Source: Pirellulaceae bacterium
GTDB lineage: Bacteria > Planctomycetota > Planctomycetia > Pirellulales > Pirellulaceae
Reading direction: 5' to 3'
Length of the DNA stretch: 64,000 nucleotides
Assembly (NCBI GenBank): GCA_019636375.1
Contig: JAHBXS010000001.1
Span: 930,001-994,000 of the forward strand
Positions 19,014 through 27,359 of this stretch are shown here, in pieces; position 1 is the first letter of the stretch, and each line of letters opens with the position of its first letter. The notes below the pieces were generated by a model. It made no database searches. It was given only the letters and a program-made list of their open reading frames with translations, and was not told the DNA's origin. Made by a program: the position numbers and the translations under genes.

Positions 19014-19571
19014 ATGATCCAGAACCTTTTCTTGGAAAACGCATTTTACGTGGCTTTGTTCTTTTTGCCGATGATTGTGCTGCTGTTTGTCTTTGCGCAG
19101 ATTTTGACCAAGCCAGTTTTGAGGAATTGGGGAATCGGCCTAGCAGTCCTCATGGTTGGGCTTGTGATTTTCGAGCGTCTGTACGTGACCGATCGCGAAC
19201 GACTCGATCAATTAATCTATCACCTGGCCGATGAAATCCAACGCAATGATGTCGATGGCCTTTTGAGTTACGTCAGCGAAAACTCTCCTCAAACCTACCA
19301 AAGAATAAAAAAAGAAATTCCCGATTATCGTTTTCGGTCATGCCGCATCACTCGTCGCAACGATCTGCAAATCGATTACGATTCCACTCCGCTCCGAGCG
19401 AAGATTGATTTTTCGGTCGTCGTGGACGTCGATGCAACCATTCGTTACGGTTACAACGGCCGCGCACAACGAAATGTGATCTTAACCTTCGAGAAAGAAG
19501 GCGACGCTCAGTGGCGCGTCGTCGGTTTCGACCACTACGACCCGCGCGACGCAAATTTAGACTATCGCTAG
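19014..19571 (+). CDS. Small membrane protein with NTF2/SnoaL-like C-terminal domain
   Basis: The 185-residue protein has two hydrophobic segments (about 10-30 and 40-54), then a helix rich in charged residues (RERLDQLIYHLADEIQRNDVDGLLSYVSE) and a beta-rich tail ending DAQWRVVGFDHYDPRD. The helical part followed by curved beta strands resembles NTF2-like folds such as SnoaL or DUF4440, which planctomycetes often tether to membranes. I do not know a function. It is a single gene between the rpsI terminator and the convergent VWA gene. Confidence 0.65.
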   Translation: MIQNLFLENAFYVALFFLPMIVLLFVFAQILTKPVLRNWGIGLAVLMVGLVIFERLYVTDRERLDQLIYHLADEIQRNDVDGLLSYVSENSPQTYQRIKKEIPDYRFRSCRITRRNDLQIDYDSTPLRAKIDFSVVVDVDATIRYGYNGRAQRNVILTFEKEGDAQWRVVGFDHYDPRDANLDYR

Positions 19572-19605
19572 CCTTTTAGCGATTGTCCCGAACCCCTGCT
19601 CAGGA

Positions 19606-21333
19606 TCAACCTAGGATTTCTCGTTTTCGCTTGACGTAATCCCAGACGACAAAACGATCGAGGTCGCCACCTGCCGAAAAGAATACACGCCCGCCGGTTT
19701 GTTGAGATAGCCGCTGGGCAAATCGGATGTCTTCCTCCGACTGTGACCAGCTTGGGATCAAAAACATGTTGATGGTGATCCCCTCTTGATTGCAACGTTG
19801 CCCTTCACGCAATGTCGCTTGTTCGGTTTGGGGATGCGGTGGGTAAAGCATGTACAGCATCTGATCCTCGAAATGAGCGGTCGGTAATCCGTCCGTAATC
19901 AAGACGATCTGGCGGTTGGGAGTCGACTGGTTGGCCAGCAACTTCCGAGCGAGGCTCAAGGCATGTTGAATATTGGTGAAATGCGGGTGAACCATGTGCT
20001 CGCTGGCGTTGGGGTTTCCCATGTCATACTTCAGTTGCACAAAGGGGTCGAACAGCGTCACGGGCTTCGGCATCAATGATACGATTTCCCCCGGTCGGCG
20101 AACCTTGGCAAACGTCGCCATTTCGATAAACCCCAAATAGTCACCGGGATACTCAGAGCGAATCAGCCCGTCCATCGCCAGAGCCATCCGTTTGACGTTG
20201 ATGTACTGGCCGTCGTAACGCATCGAACCACTCATGTCCATGATGATCACGGTGGCGGATTTTGGGTTGTTCCGCGTTTTGTGAATCACGAAATCTTCCG
20301 ATTTGAGGCGGATCGGGAGTTCTTTTTCACCGCGAACCATCGCGTTGATCAGGGTCTGCGTCACATCCATTTGGGTCAACGAATCGCCGAACTCATAGTC
20401 TTTGGTCGCCGGTAATTCGACAGTCCCCTCTCCGACGATATCTCCCGAATGGCGGCCAAAGCGACCGGCCTGCAAGTCCTCGAAAATTTTCTTGAGCAAC
20501 TTGCCTTGGAAGATTCGATAGGCTTGGGGCGTGAGTTGGAATCGTCCGTTGTCGGCTTGGATTCCTTGCCGCTCCGCGATCTCGCGCATGAAGTTCTCGA
20601 TGGTTCGCTGGACCTCTTCGAGAGTTTGCATTTCCTGTGGAGGAACAAATTCGGAGAGTTGTTCTAGATCGATGACCGCGATCTGAGCCGTCTTCTCGGC
20701 CTCGTCGAGTTGCCGCAGCAGCTCGTCGATTTTTTCAAGTTCTTCTTTGATTTCCAGAGCCTCGGGAATCGTCATCCCTTGGCGACCGGTGAACAAGTAT
20801 TTGCTGGCCAGTTCATCGATTTGGTACTTGTCGCCCAGACGTCCCATGAGCTGGACAAGGTGCCGGGAGAACTCGTGTTGATCGTCGCCGACTTCATACC
20901 AGATTTGCTCCAGATCGTAGACTTGCTCTTCTTCGACGGCCGTCTGGTAGACTCGTTTAAGGCGAGGTGGAGCGGGAGGGCCGTTGCGAACGGCTTTTAC
21001 AAAAGTCCGTTTTGCATCTCTGACAACCGATTCAGTTTCATAGGTCTCGAGAATTCGCCTTTTCCGCTCCAGCAACAATTTGCGAATCATGTCGATACTG
21101 GGCCCCAGGTTTTGGAATTGGCTGGGGTCAAGATGGACCGCCCGAGCCAACTCCTCCTCCGTCAACTCGCGGATCGAACCGTATGCCAACAAATGGTCGA
21201 GCATCGGACTCACAAAGTCTGGCGGTGGCTGAGTCGGACTGGGGAATTTCGCCGGATCGTACTTTTGATAGGTATGTACGATCCCACCCAGCGATGGACC
21301 GCGTTTTTTCGAAGAGTCGTTGCCGTTGGTCAT
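19606..21333 (-). CDS. VWA domain protein paired with MoxR-type ATPase
   Basis: The 575-residue protein has a long helical N-terminal region and a von Willebrand factor A domain from about residue 355, with the metal-ion-dependent adhesion site DMSGSM at 366-371 and later MIDAS-type residues (LITDGLPT). Such proteins act as partners of MoxR AAA+ ATPases, in chaperone-like insertion or activation of target complexes, analogous to the D subunit of magnesium chelatase. It has no signal peptide, so it is probably cytoplasmic. The ATPase gene lies 67 bp upstream on the same strand; the pair is likely one operon. The target complex is not identifiable here. Confidence 0.85.
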   Translation of the reverse strand: MTNGNDSSKKRGPSLGGIVHTYQKYDPAKFPSPTQPPPDFVSPMLDHLLAYGSIRELTEEELARAVHLDPSQFQNLGPSIDMIRKLLLERKRRILETYETESVVRDAKRTFVKAVRNGPPAPPRLKRVYQTAVEEEQVYDLEQIWYEVGDDQHEFSRHLVQLMGRLGDKYQIDELASKYLFTGRQGMTIPEALEIKEELEKIDELLRQLDEAEKTAQIAVIDLEQLSEFVPPQEMQTLEEVQRTIENFMREIAERQGIQADNGRFQLTPQAYRIFQGKLLKKIFEDLQAGRFGRHSGDIVGEGTVELPATKDYEFGDSLTQMDVTQTLINAMVRGEKELPIRLKSEDFVIHKTRNNPKSATVIIMDMSGSMRYDGQYINVKRMALAMDGLIRSEYPGDYLGFIEMATFAKVRRPGEIVSLMPKPVTLFDPFVQLKYDMGNPNASEHMVHPHFTNIQHALSLARKLLANQSTPNRQIVLITDGLPTAHFEDQMLYMLYPPHPQTEQATLREGQRCNQEGITINMFLIPSWSQSEEDIRFAQRLSQQTGGRVFFSAGGDLDRFVVWDYVKRKREILG

Positions 21334-21400
21334 GTTGGTTTACTTTCTCGGGTGAGTCATCGGCTTGCTGCATGCGGCCAAAATCTCCCGGCAAAGACGC

Positions 21401-22822
21401 CTAAAATTCGTAGCTCGTGCGTCCGTGACTTTGTGAACGCGAGATCATGTCGTTGGCATACATCCCGGCCAAAACGAACTCGACACAAGCCGCCCGCATC
21501 GCTGAGTCTTGACTGGCGTTGACCTCAAAAGCCTTGTCCCAAACCTCGGGGACTCGCCGCAAGAGTCGTTCGTAATTTTCGGATGGGACCAGATCGCCGA
21601 CTTCGACCTTGATCCCCTTCGCGAAGACACTGGTGATTTCGTCGAGCCCATGTTGGGTCACGTATTCGTCGAAGACCTTTTTAATGGCCTCGGCAATCAC
21701 GGCATCGAGGACTTGACGCTCCGACATCTGATGGCTCCCCATCAAATCCAATTCCAGCTTCCCCAATGAAGACGTGTACAAATGCCCGAGGTCACTAATC
21801 CGTGGCACCGCTGGACGCTCGTTTAACAACACGCCTCGCTGCCGAGCGCTGGAGATCAGCGTCCGATAATTGGCTGTACTGAAACGGGTACTCACTCCCG
21901 ATTGTTGATCAACGTATCGCGAACGTCGAGCCTCAATCGTGATCTGCTCGCAAATTTCTTTCATAAACAAGGGGACACGCACCGGATAGTCGCCATCGAG
22001 GTCGATCTCTGCTTCTTGTTCCATGATTTGAATGCCCAAATCGCGTTCCAGCGGATAGTGCGTTTGGATCAGGGAACCTATGCGGTCCTTGAGTTGCGGG
22101 ATCACCTTACCGCTCCGGTTGAAGGTAGACGGGTTTGCCGAAAACAAGATCATCACGTCGATGTCAAAGCGGACGGGGTAACCACGGACTTGGACATCCC
22201 GTTCTTCGAGAATGTTAAACAGACCGACTTGGACCAACTCGTCGAGTTCGGGTAACTCATTGATAGCAAAAATCCCGCGATGCATTCGGGGGATCAAGCC
22301 AAAGTGCAAAGCTTCCTCCGCCGACATACTCGACCCGCCTGCAAGTTTCGCCGGGTCAATTTCTCCGATAATGTCGGCGAATTTCGTTCCCGGTGCCAAT
22401 CGCTCGGCATAGCGATCCTCGCGAGCCCACCAGCGGATGGGGACGTCCTCCGGATCGTGAGCCGCAATGAATTGACGGGCAACGGAACTAAGCGGATGGT
22501 TCGGGTCTTCATGAAAGGGAGATTCGGGGATGTCCAAGTAGGGCACGAGCGGATCGAGAAAACGAATCAGGCCCCGCATCAAACGACTCTTCCCTTGCCC
22601 CTTTTCGCCCATGAACAGCATGTCGTGCCCGGACAGGATCGCAATGTTGATCTCCGGAATGACCGTGTTTTCGTAGCCGACGATGCCGGGATAGAGTTCG
22701 TCGTTGTTCTCTAAAGTCTTAAGGAAATTGTCACGGATTTCGTCCTTGACCTTTTTCGATTTCCAGCCGGATGCCTTCAAATCGGCTAAATTCGTTGGGA
22801 GGTCAGTCATGAGTTGGGTCAT
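21401..22822 (-). CDS. MoxR/ChlI-type AAA+ ATPase
   Basis: The 473-residue ATPase has Walker A GEKGQGKS at about 72-79, a Walker B region [13 protein letters not shown], and sensor sequence [14 protein letters not shown], like the magnesium-chelatase I/MoxR clade. Note that the Walker B carboxylates are presented as NELPELDE rather than DEI. The C-terminal helical region is typical of the clade. It probably drives remodelling of a protein complex with the VWA protein encoded immediately downstream. A second Met four codons in (22810) is an alternative start. Confidence 0.87.
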   Translation of the reverse strand: MTQLMTDLPTNLADLKASGWKSKKVKDEIRDNFLKTLENNDELYPGIVGYENTVIPEINIAILSGHDMLFMGEKGQGKSRLMRGLIRFLDPLVPYLDIPESPFHEDPNHPLSSVARQFIAAHDPEDVPIRWWAREDRYAERLAPGTKFADIIGEIDPAKLAGGSSMSAEEALHFGLIPRMHRGIFAINELPELDELVQVGLFNILEERDVQVRGYPVRFDIDVMILFSANPSTFNRSGKVIPQLKDRIGSLIQTHYPLERDLGIQIMEQEAEIDLDGDYPVRVPLFMKEICEQITIEARRSRYVDQQSGVSTRFSTANYRTLISSARQRGVLLNERPAVPRISDLGHLYTSSLGKLELDLMGSHQMSERQVLDAVIAEAIKKVFDEYVTQHGLDEITSVFAKGIKVEVGDLVPSENYERLLRRVPEVWDKAFEVNASQDSAMRAACVEFVLAGMYANDMISRSQSHGRTSYEF

Positions 22823-23019
22823 CGTTTCATATTCCTTTCAATTTTCTATGCGACGGACGGCGATTATAACATTTAAGCTGTTTCGATACCGCTGTTTCTA
22901 AAAATGCTCCGGTGAAATGGGCGTATTTTGGAACTGGACACTTTTGAAATTCACCTCGCGGCGGTAAATTCAAAAGACTGACTTGAGTCGAAGGTTCTGG
23001 CCGTTTGTTTAGGTTTGAC

Positions 23020-23628
23020 GTGATTCGTTTTGTTTATTTTGATTTGGGAAACGTTTTGGTGAATTTTTCTCACCAGCGAATGTACGAGCAACTCGCAGCG
23101 GTTCTTGATGTTTATCCGACCCAGGTACAAGCGGTATTCGCAGACCATGCTTTGCAAAACCGTTACGAGACGGGGCTTTTAACGACGGCCGGATACTGTG
23201 ACGAACTAAACCGCCTGCTGCGAGTTTCTGGGGAACATTCTAAAGTCGTGGAGGCGGCAAGTGACATTTTTTGGCTGAATGAGCCGGTGATTTCGTGGGT
23301 CAGGCATCTAAAAGATCGACAACTCCCGCTCGGAGTCCTCTCCAACACTTGTGAAGCCCATTGGGAAAACGTGGTGAATGGTCCGTTTCAGCACGTTCTT
23401 CCGGAATTTTCTGAAGTAATTTTAAGCTTTGAAATTGGAGCGATGAAGCCTGACGCCAAAATTTATGAAGTGGCGATTGAACGCGCGGGAGTAGCGGCAG
23501 AAGAAATTTTGTTTGTCGACGATCGCGAGGAAAATGTTGAGGGAGCCCGCGCGGCGGGACTCGACGCTCATTTGTTTGCGGGTGTAGATTCTTTTGTGGA
23601 CGTTCTTCGTCGGCGGGAGTTGATCTAG
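23020..23628 (+). CDS. HAD-superfamily hydrolase, YihX-like
   Basis: The roughly 203-residue hydrolase has all four HAD motifs: motif I FDLGNVLVNF with nucleophile Asp (the second Asp replaced by Asn as in alpha-D-glucose-1-phosphatase-like members), motif II VLSNT, the motif III Lys in GAMKPD, and motif IV FVDDREENVEGA. A phosphomonoester or phosphosugar substrate is likely. I prefer GTG 23020, with AGG 6 nt upstream; TTG 23005 is also in frame. The UbiA gene starts 4 nt after its stop with GGGAG inside the HAD end, so the two are translationally linked. Confidence 0.85.
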   Translation: MIRFVYFDLGNVLVNFSHQRMYEQLAAVLDVYPTQVQAVFADHALQNRYETGLLTTAGYCDELNRLLRVSGEHSKVVEAASDIFWLNEPVISWVRHLKDRQLPLGVLSNTCEAHWENVVNGPFQHVLPEFSEVILSFEIGAMKPDAKIYEVAIERAGVAAEEILFVDDREENVEGARAAGLDAHLFAGVDSFVDVLRRRELI

Positions 23629-23632
23629 AATT

Positions 23633-24622
23633 ATGGCCCCAAGAAGTACAGGTTTGGCCCTAGCTCGCTTGCTCAGGCTTTCGGCGCTTCCGACAGCCAT
23701 GTCGAATATCTTGGCAGGTTTTCTGTTCACCGCCGGGGTGTGGTCGCCAAGTTGGCTGCTGCTCGCGACCCTTGGAATTTCGGCTTGTCTATATTTGTCG
23801 GGGATGGTTCTCAACGATGTGTTTGACGTCGATGAAGACCGCGAGCTTCGCCCTCAACGTCCAATTCCGGCTGGCTTGGTCAGTCTGCAAAGTGCCCGCC
23901 TGCTTGGTTGGTCTTTGTGGGGGACCGGGGTCGGGGGCGTGTTGAGCGTTGGATTGTTGATTCCACAATTTGTAGAAGGGGCAGGCCGAGGGGCTTGGTG
24001 GCTTATTGGTTGCGGTCTGGCGGGATTCGTCGTCGCCTATAACGCTTGGCTCAAACAGACTTGGGCCGGTCCATTCGCCATGGGAGCATGTCGAACATTG
24101 AATGTCTTGCTGGGAATGGCGGCCGGGAAGATCGGGCTTTTGGCCGAGCGATCCGAATTTGGTGGCAGCCTGGAATTCAGCGTCATCGAATTATTGGTGG
24201 CAGGCTTGATCGGATTGTTCGTTGTGGGGATTTCTGTCATGGCCAAGACGGAAGCCGCAAATCCAAACTCAACTTTGGTTAGAATTGGTTCGGTAATGAT
24301 GCTGATGGCTGCACTTGGTTTGATTTCGATTGGGGGTTGGTATTTGACGAAACTTTCAACGGTTGGGGCGATTGGCTTATTGGGATTCATCGGCTTGGGA
24401 ATATTGGTTCTGTTGCCGTTGACGCAGCGACTAGGCAATTCAGCTCGACACCCAACCGAAGAAAATGTTCAACGTGCCGTGGGAGTCGGCCTAGCGACTT
24501 TGATTCCATTAGATGCCTTGGTTTGTATTTCGGCACGCCCTGACAGTCTAGGGTTTGCTCTCGCTGTCGCGGGATTGTTGATCCCGGCCATCATTCTGCG
24601 GCGTTGGATTTCGGCTACGTAG
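23633..24622 (+). CDS. UbiA-family prenyltransferase
   Basis: This 329-residue integral membrane enzyme has about eight or nine hydrophobic segments and the first prenyl-diphosphate-binding motif as NDVFDVDED (NDxxDxxxD) near residues 61-69. The second aspartate-rich motif is not canonical; the corresponding loop reads YNAWLKQT followed by CRTLNVLLG, a form I associate with the EboC-like branch. It should transfer a prenyl or other isoprenoid chain to a polar acceptor in the membrane. Its tight coupling to the HAD phosphatase suggests transfer to, or processing of, a phosphorylated acceptor, but that is inference. Confidence 0.8.
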   Translation: MAPRSTGLALARLLRLSALPTAMSNILAGFLFTAGVWSPSWLLLATLGISACLYLSGMVLNDVFDVDEDRELRPQRPIPAGLVSLQSARLLGWSLWGTGVGGVLSVGLLIPQFVEGAGRGAWWLIGCGLAGFVVAYNAWLKQTWAGPFAMGACRTLNVLLGMAAGKIGLLAERSEFGGSLEFSVIELLVAGLIGLFVVGISVMAKTEAANPNSTLVRIGSVMMLMAALGLISIGGWYLTKLSTVGAIGLLGFIGLGILVLLPLTQRLGNSARHPTEENVQRAVGVGLATLIPLDALVCISARPDSLGFALAVAGLLIPAIILRRWISAT

Positions 24623-25010
24623 TGGCTGACAAAGAATCTAACGGAACCCAATAATAGGGAGTTACGGCCAAACGAATCTAAAAACCGATATCTGGATGGC
24701 CAAATCGCGATTACGCCCGTTTCTCGCGATGCGAGAGGGACTATTGTTCGGATAACCGTCTTTTGCGAGTCGAAATGCCCTCGTTTTTTTATCGCTTGCT
24801 GGATATCGAGGCGCAGAAACTGCGATTTGCCCTGTTCAACTGGCCCTTGCTGCGTCATAATTTAGGGACGTTTTGGTAAAGAAACAGCGTGTTCGCTGAA
24901 AAATCAAACTGATTTCGAAGAGAAGTTTCAGGAGAGAAAACCTGACTTGGCGTCCCAGGCGACGCGTTTACTTCGCACTCAACCGCTAACGAATATTTTA
25001 ATGAGCCAAT
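24623..25010. other. Intergenic region, no gene seen
   Basis: The spacer between the UbiA gene and the disordered protein gene shows no convincing open frame of its own, no hairpin with a T-tract and no repeat that I can recognise. It presumably holds the downstream gene's promoter. Confidence 0.35.
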
Positions 25011-26165
25011 ATGACCTTTGACCCTACCAATCCAGACGGCTGGAGCAATCCTATTTCCCCTAAGAGTACGCCACAAGATTCACTTCGGGAACTTTTCAAT
25101 TCTGACTCCGTGGAGTTTGAGCCGATCGATGACGACGAAGATAGTGAGTTGGACATCCCAGTCGGCGACCTGAGCGATTCAGATAGCCGTGATGAAGTTG
25201 GCGTTCACCCGTCAGATCGCGTTGCAGTTGAACTTGATGTCAATCCGCCATTTGTCAAGGATGATGCGGTTGTTGCGCGAGATCGAAATTCCGATGAAGG
25301 CTCACGACGCGGTACTCCCACTCGGCCACCCCAACCTCCCAAGCCTCCAACTGCAGAAGCCAAACCCCAAACAAGCCACTGGGATTTGCTGGCGTCTCAA
25401 CTCGGCTTAGGCGGAGGCACTAATACTGACTCGGAAAACTCCGGTTCGGCATCGGCAAGTGGCGGAACAAAATCCAATGTCGCTGATTCTTTTACCGAAA
25501 GCGATGAAAAAAGTTCAGTCACCGACTCACCGCTCCGCGAACTGTTTATTCCGTCAGGAGAAGCATTCGAGGAATCTGCTCCCCGCATCGTAGACGACCT
25601 AAGCGTCGAGATTGATGAGGGCTACATCGAGTTTGAAGTCGAAGACCTTGTCCCAGACGCACGTCGACCGGAGCGTGGCCCCAAAAGAGAATCGCGCCAA
25701 CGTCCCGACCGAAAAGGCCCATCAGACGAACGTAAGCCTCGCCGAGAAGAAATGAAGCGAGACAATCGTGGCCATCGGGACGCTCAATCAAAATCAGAGG
25801 ATGAGCCTGCCCCCAAAGAAAGTCGCTCGGAGCGTGGTGAACGCACAGCTCCACCGGCCAAAGAAAAACGCACTGACCGAAAAGAGACGGCAGCTTCAAA
25901 AGAGCGAGAACCGAGGCGAGAAGACCAAACGCGGGTCAGGAAAAAGAAACCCGCCCCCGTTGCACCTCCCGTGCAACATGATGACGACGAAGATGACTTC
26001 GTAGAAATCACTGACGATAATGGCAGCGACAAGAACATTACAACGTGGCGTCAAGCGATTTCGGCGATTGTCGAAACCAACATCAAAAACCACGAGTCTT
26101 CGTCGCAACGCAATTCCGGCAATCGCGGAAAACGCCCCCGCAAAGACGGCGACCGTCGGAACTAA
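25011..26165 (+). CDS. Disordered charged protein, planctomycete-type hypothetical
   Basis: The 384-residue protein is almost entirely low complexity. Residues 1-200 are acidic and Ser/Pro-rich, about 215-320 are dominated by Arg, Lys, Glu and Pro (for example RPERGPKRESRQRPDRK), then DDDEDDFVEITDD, then a short predicted helix TTWRQAISAIVETNIKNHE and a basic tail ending RPRKDGDRR. The helix is the only part that looks ordered. I recall similar short helices ending disordered planctomycete proteins, but cannot verify that. The alternating charge and Arg-rich end suggest nucleic acid or polyanion binding. No clear ribosome binding site precedes the ATG. Confidence 0.65.
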   Translation: MTFDPTNPDGWSNPISPKSTPQDSLRELFNSDSVEFEPIDDDEDSELDIPVGDLSDSDSRDEVGVHPSDRVAVELDVNPPFVKDDAVVARDRNSDEGSRRGTPTRPPQPPKPPTAEAKPQTSHWDLLASQLGLGGGTNTDSENSGSASASGGTKSNVADSFTESDEKSSVTDSPLRELFIPSGEAFEESAPRIVDDLSVEIDEGYIEFEVEDLVPDARRPERGPKRESRQRPDRKGPSDERKPRREEMKRDNRGHRDAQSKSEDEPAPKESRSERGERTAPPAKEKRTDRKETAASKEREPRREDQTRVRKKKPAPVAPPVQHDDDEDDFVEITDDNGSDKNITTWRQAISAIVETNIKNHESSSQRNSGNRGKRPRKDGDRRN

Positions 26166-26306
26166 GTCTGCATCCGAAGGCTGCATTAGTTTGGAGGCTG
26201 CATTAGTCAAAGCAAATCGTCAGCACAAGCAGATTGGATTTTGCTCGTTTTCAGAATTAGCTACTACAATCGCTACAACTACGGTTTTGACAATTTCAAT
26301 TTTTGG

Positions 26307-27359
26307 TCAGCCGCCAATGAATCGTCCATAAAGACTTTTGGCGATAGAGAAATCGTCAGTGCCCTCGATGATAGCGCGACCGTCGGCAAAAATCGTAAGT
26401 CGGTTTTCAGTGGTTGAAAATCGCAAGAGGAACGGATTCTGAGTAACTGCAAAACCCAAATCAGCGAGCCGCTTTGCGAGTCGGTCTAAGTTGACTCCAT
26501 TCGTACTGCCCGGGTTGATCTGCACCGAGTTGCGCCCGCAAAGTCGCACTGTCTCTGTAAAACGATTCCCCTCCAGCCACTCGAACTTACGTAATTTACA
26601 TGTTGGACAATTGTTTCCCTCACGAAGATTTTTGAGGGGCAAGACTCGCGTGCGTCCGGTCCACATCGAGATGACTTGCAATCCAGAAACGAGCGCCGCA
26701 TCGTTTCCGGACAGAATTTTAATGGCTTCGAGAGCTTGAATCGCGGCCATAACATGCACGATGGGTCCCAAGACTCCAGCGGTGTCGCAAGTATCGACGG
26801 TACCAGGAGGGCCGTCGGGCAATAAACATCTGAGGCAGGGAGAAATATTGGGGCGGACGACCATCGTCTGCCCGTCGGCACCTAAACAACCTGTGTAAAT
26901 CCAAGGTACGTTTTCTCGTACGCAATAGTCGTTGAGCAGAAAACGAATCTCAAAGTTATCGGTCCCGTCCAGGATAAGGTCGACCCCTGTCCCCAATTCG
27001 GCCAAATTTCTAGGCACGACATCGGCAACAATTGGTTCGTAGGCAATTTCTGAATTGATTCGGGACAAACGCTGACAAGCTGCCATGGCTTTGGGGGTAC
27101 CTTGGCGAGCGTCATCCTCATCGAACAACGATTGCCGCTGGAGATTACTCAAGTCTACAAAATCTCGGTCAACTAGTCGCAAATAACCAATTCCAGCGCG
27201 AGCTAAAATTTCGGCGGTGACCGATCCGAGTGCCCCTACGCCGACGATAAGCACGCGAGACTTGGCCAACCGTCGTTGCCCCTCCACTCCGATCGGAGCA
27301 AATCGAATCTGCCGAGAATAGCGGTCGAAATTGGAATTTTCTGTAGCCGATTCATTCAT
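26307..27359 (-). CDS. ThiF/MoeB/HesA-family adenylyltransferase
   Basis: This E1-like enzyme adenylates the C-terminus of a ubiquitin-like sulfur carrier such as MoaD or ThiS. The protein starting MNESATENSNF (about 350 residues) has RYSRQIRF, nucleotide loop VGVGALGS, DRDFVDLSNLQRQ, GTDNFEIRFLLND, the active-site region VDTCDTAGVLGP, and zinc-binding CLRC and CPTC pairs. About 80 extra C-terminal residues follow the second zinc pair and do not look like the rhodanese domain found in MoeBR. The start at 27359 overlaps the UvrA-like stop by 8 nt. A frame open to 27464 adds residues that overlap that gene further and are unlikely. The carrier protein is not encoded here. Confidence 0.87.
   Translation of the reverse strand: MNESATENSNFDRYSRQIRFAPIGVEGQRRLAKSRVLIVGVGALGSVTAEILARAGIGYLRLVDRDFVDLSNLQRQSLFDEDDARQGTPKAMAACQRLSRINSEIAYEPIVADVVPRNLAELGTGVDLILDGTDNFEIRFLLNDYCVRENVPWIYTGCLGADGQTMVVRPNISPCLRCLLPDGPPGTVDTCDTAGVLGPIVHVMAAIQALEAIKILSGNDAALVSGLQVISMWTGRTRVLPLKNLREGNNCPTCKLRKFEWLEGNRFTETVRLCGRNSVQINPGSTNGVNLDRLAKRLADLGFAVTQNPFLLRFSTTENRLTIFADGRAIIEGTDDFSIAKSLYGRFIGG

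Noticed and set aside
20710..21522. 270-codon frame on the plus strand
   Set aside because: It lies antisense to the VWA gene and runs across the intergenic gap; no domain is visible.
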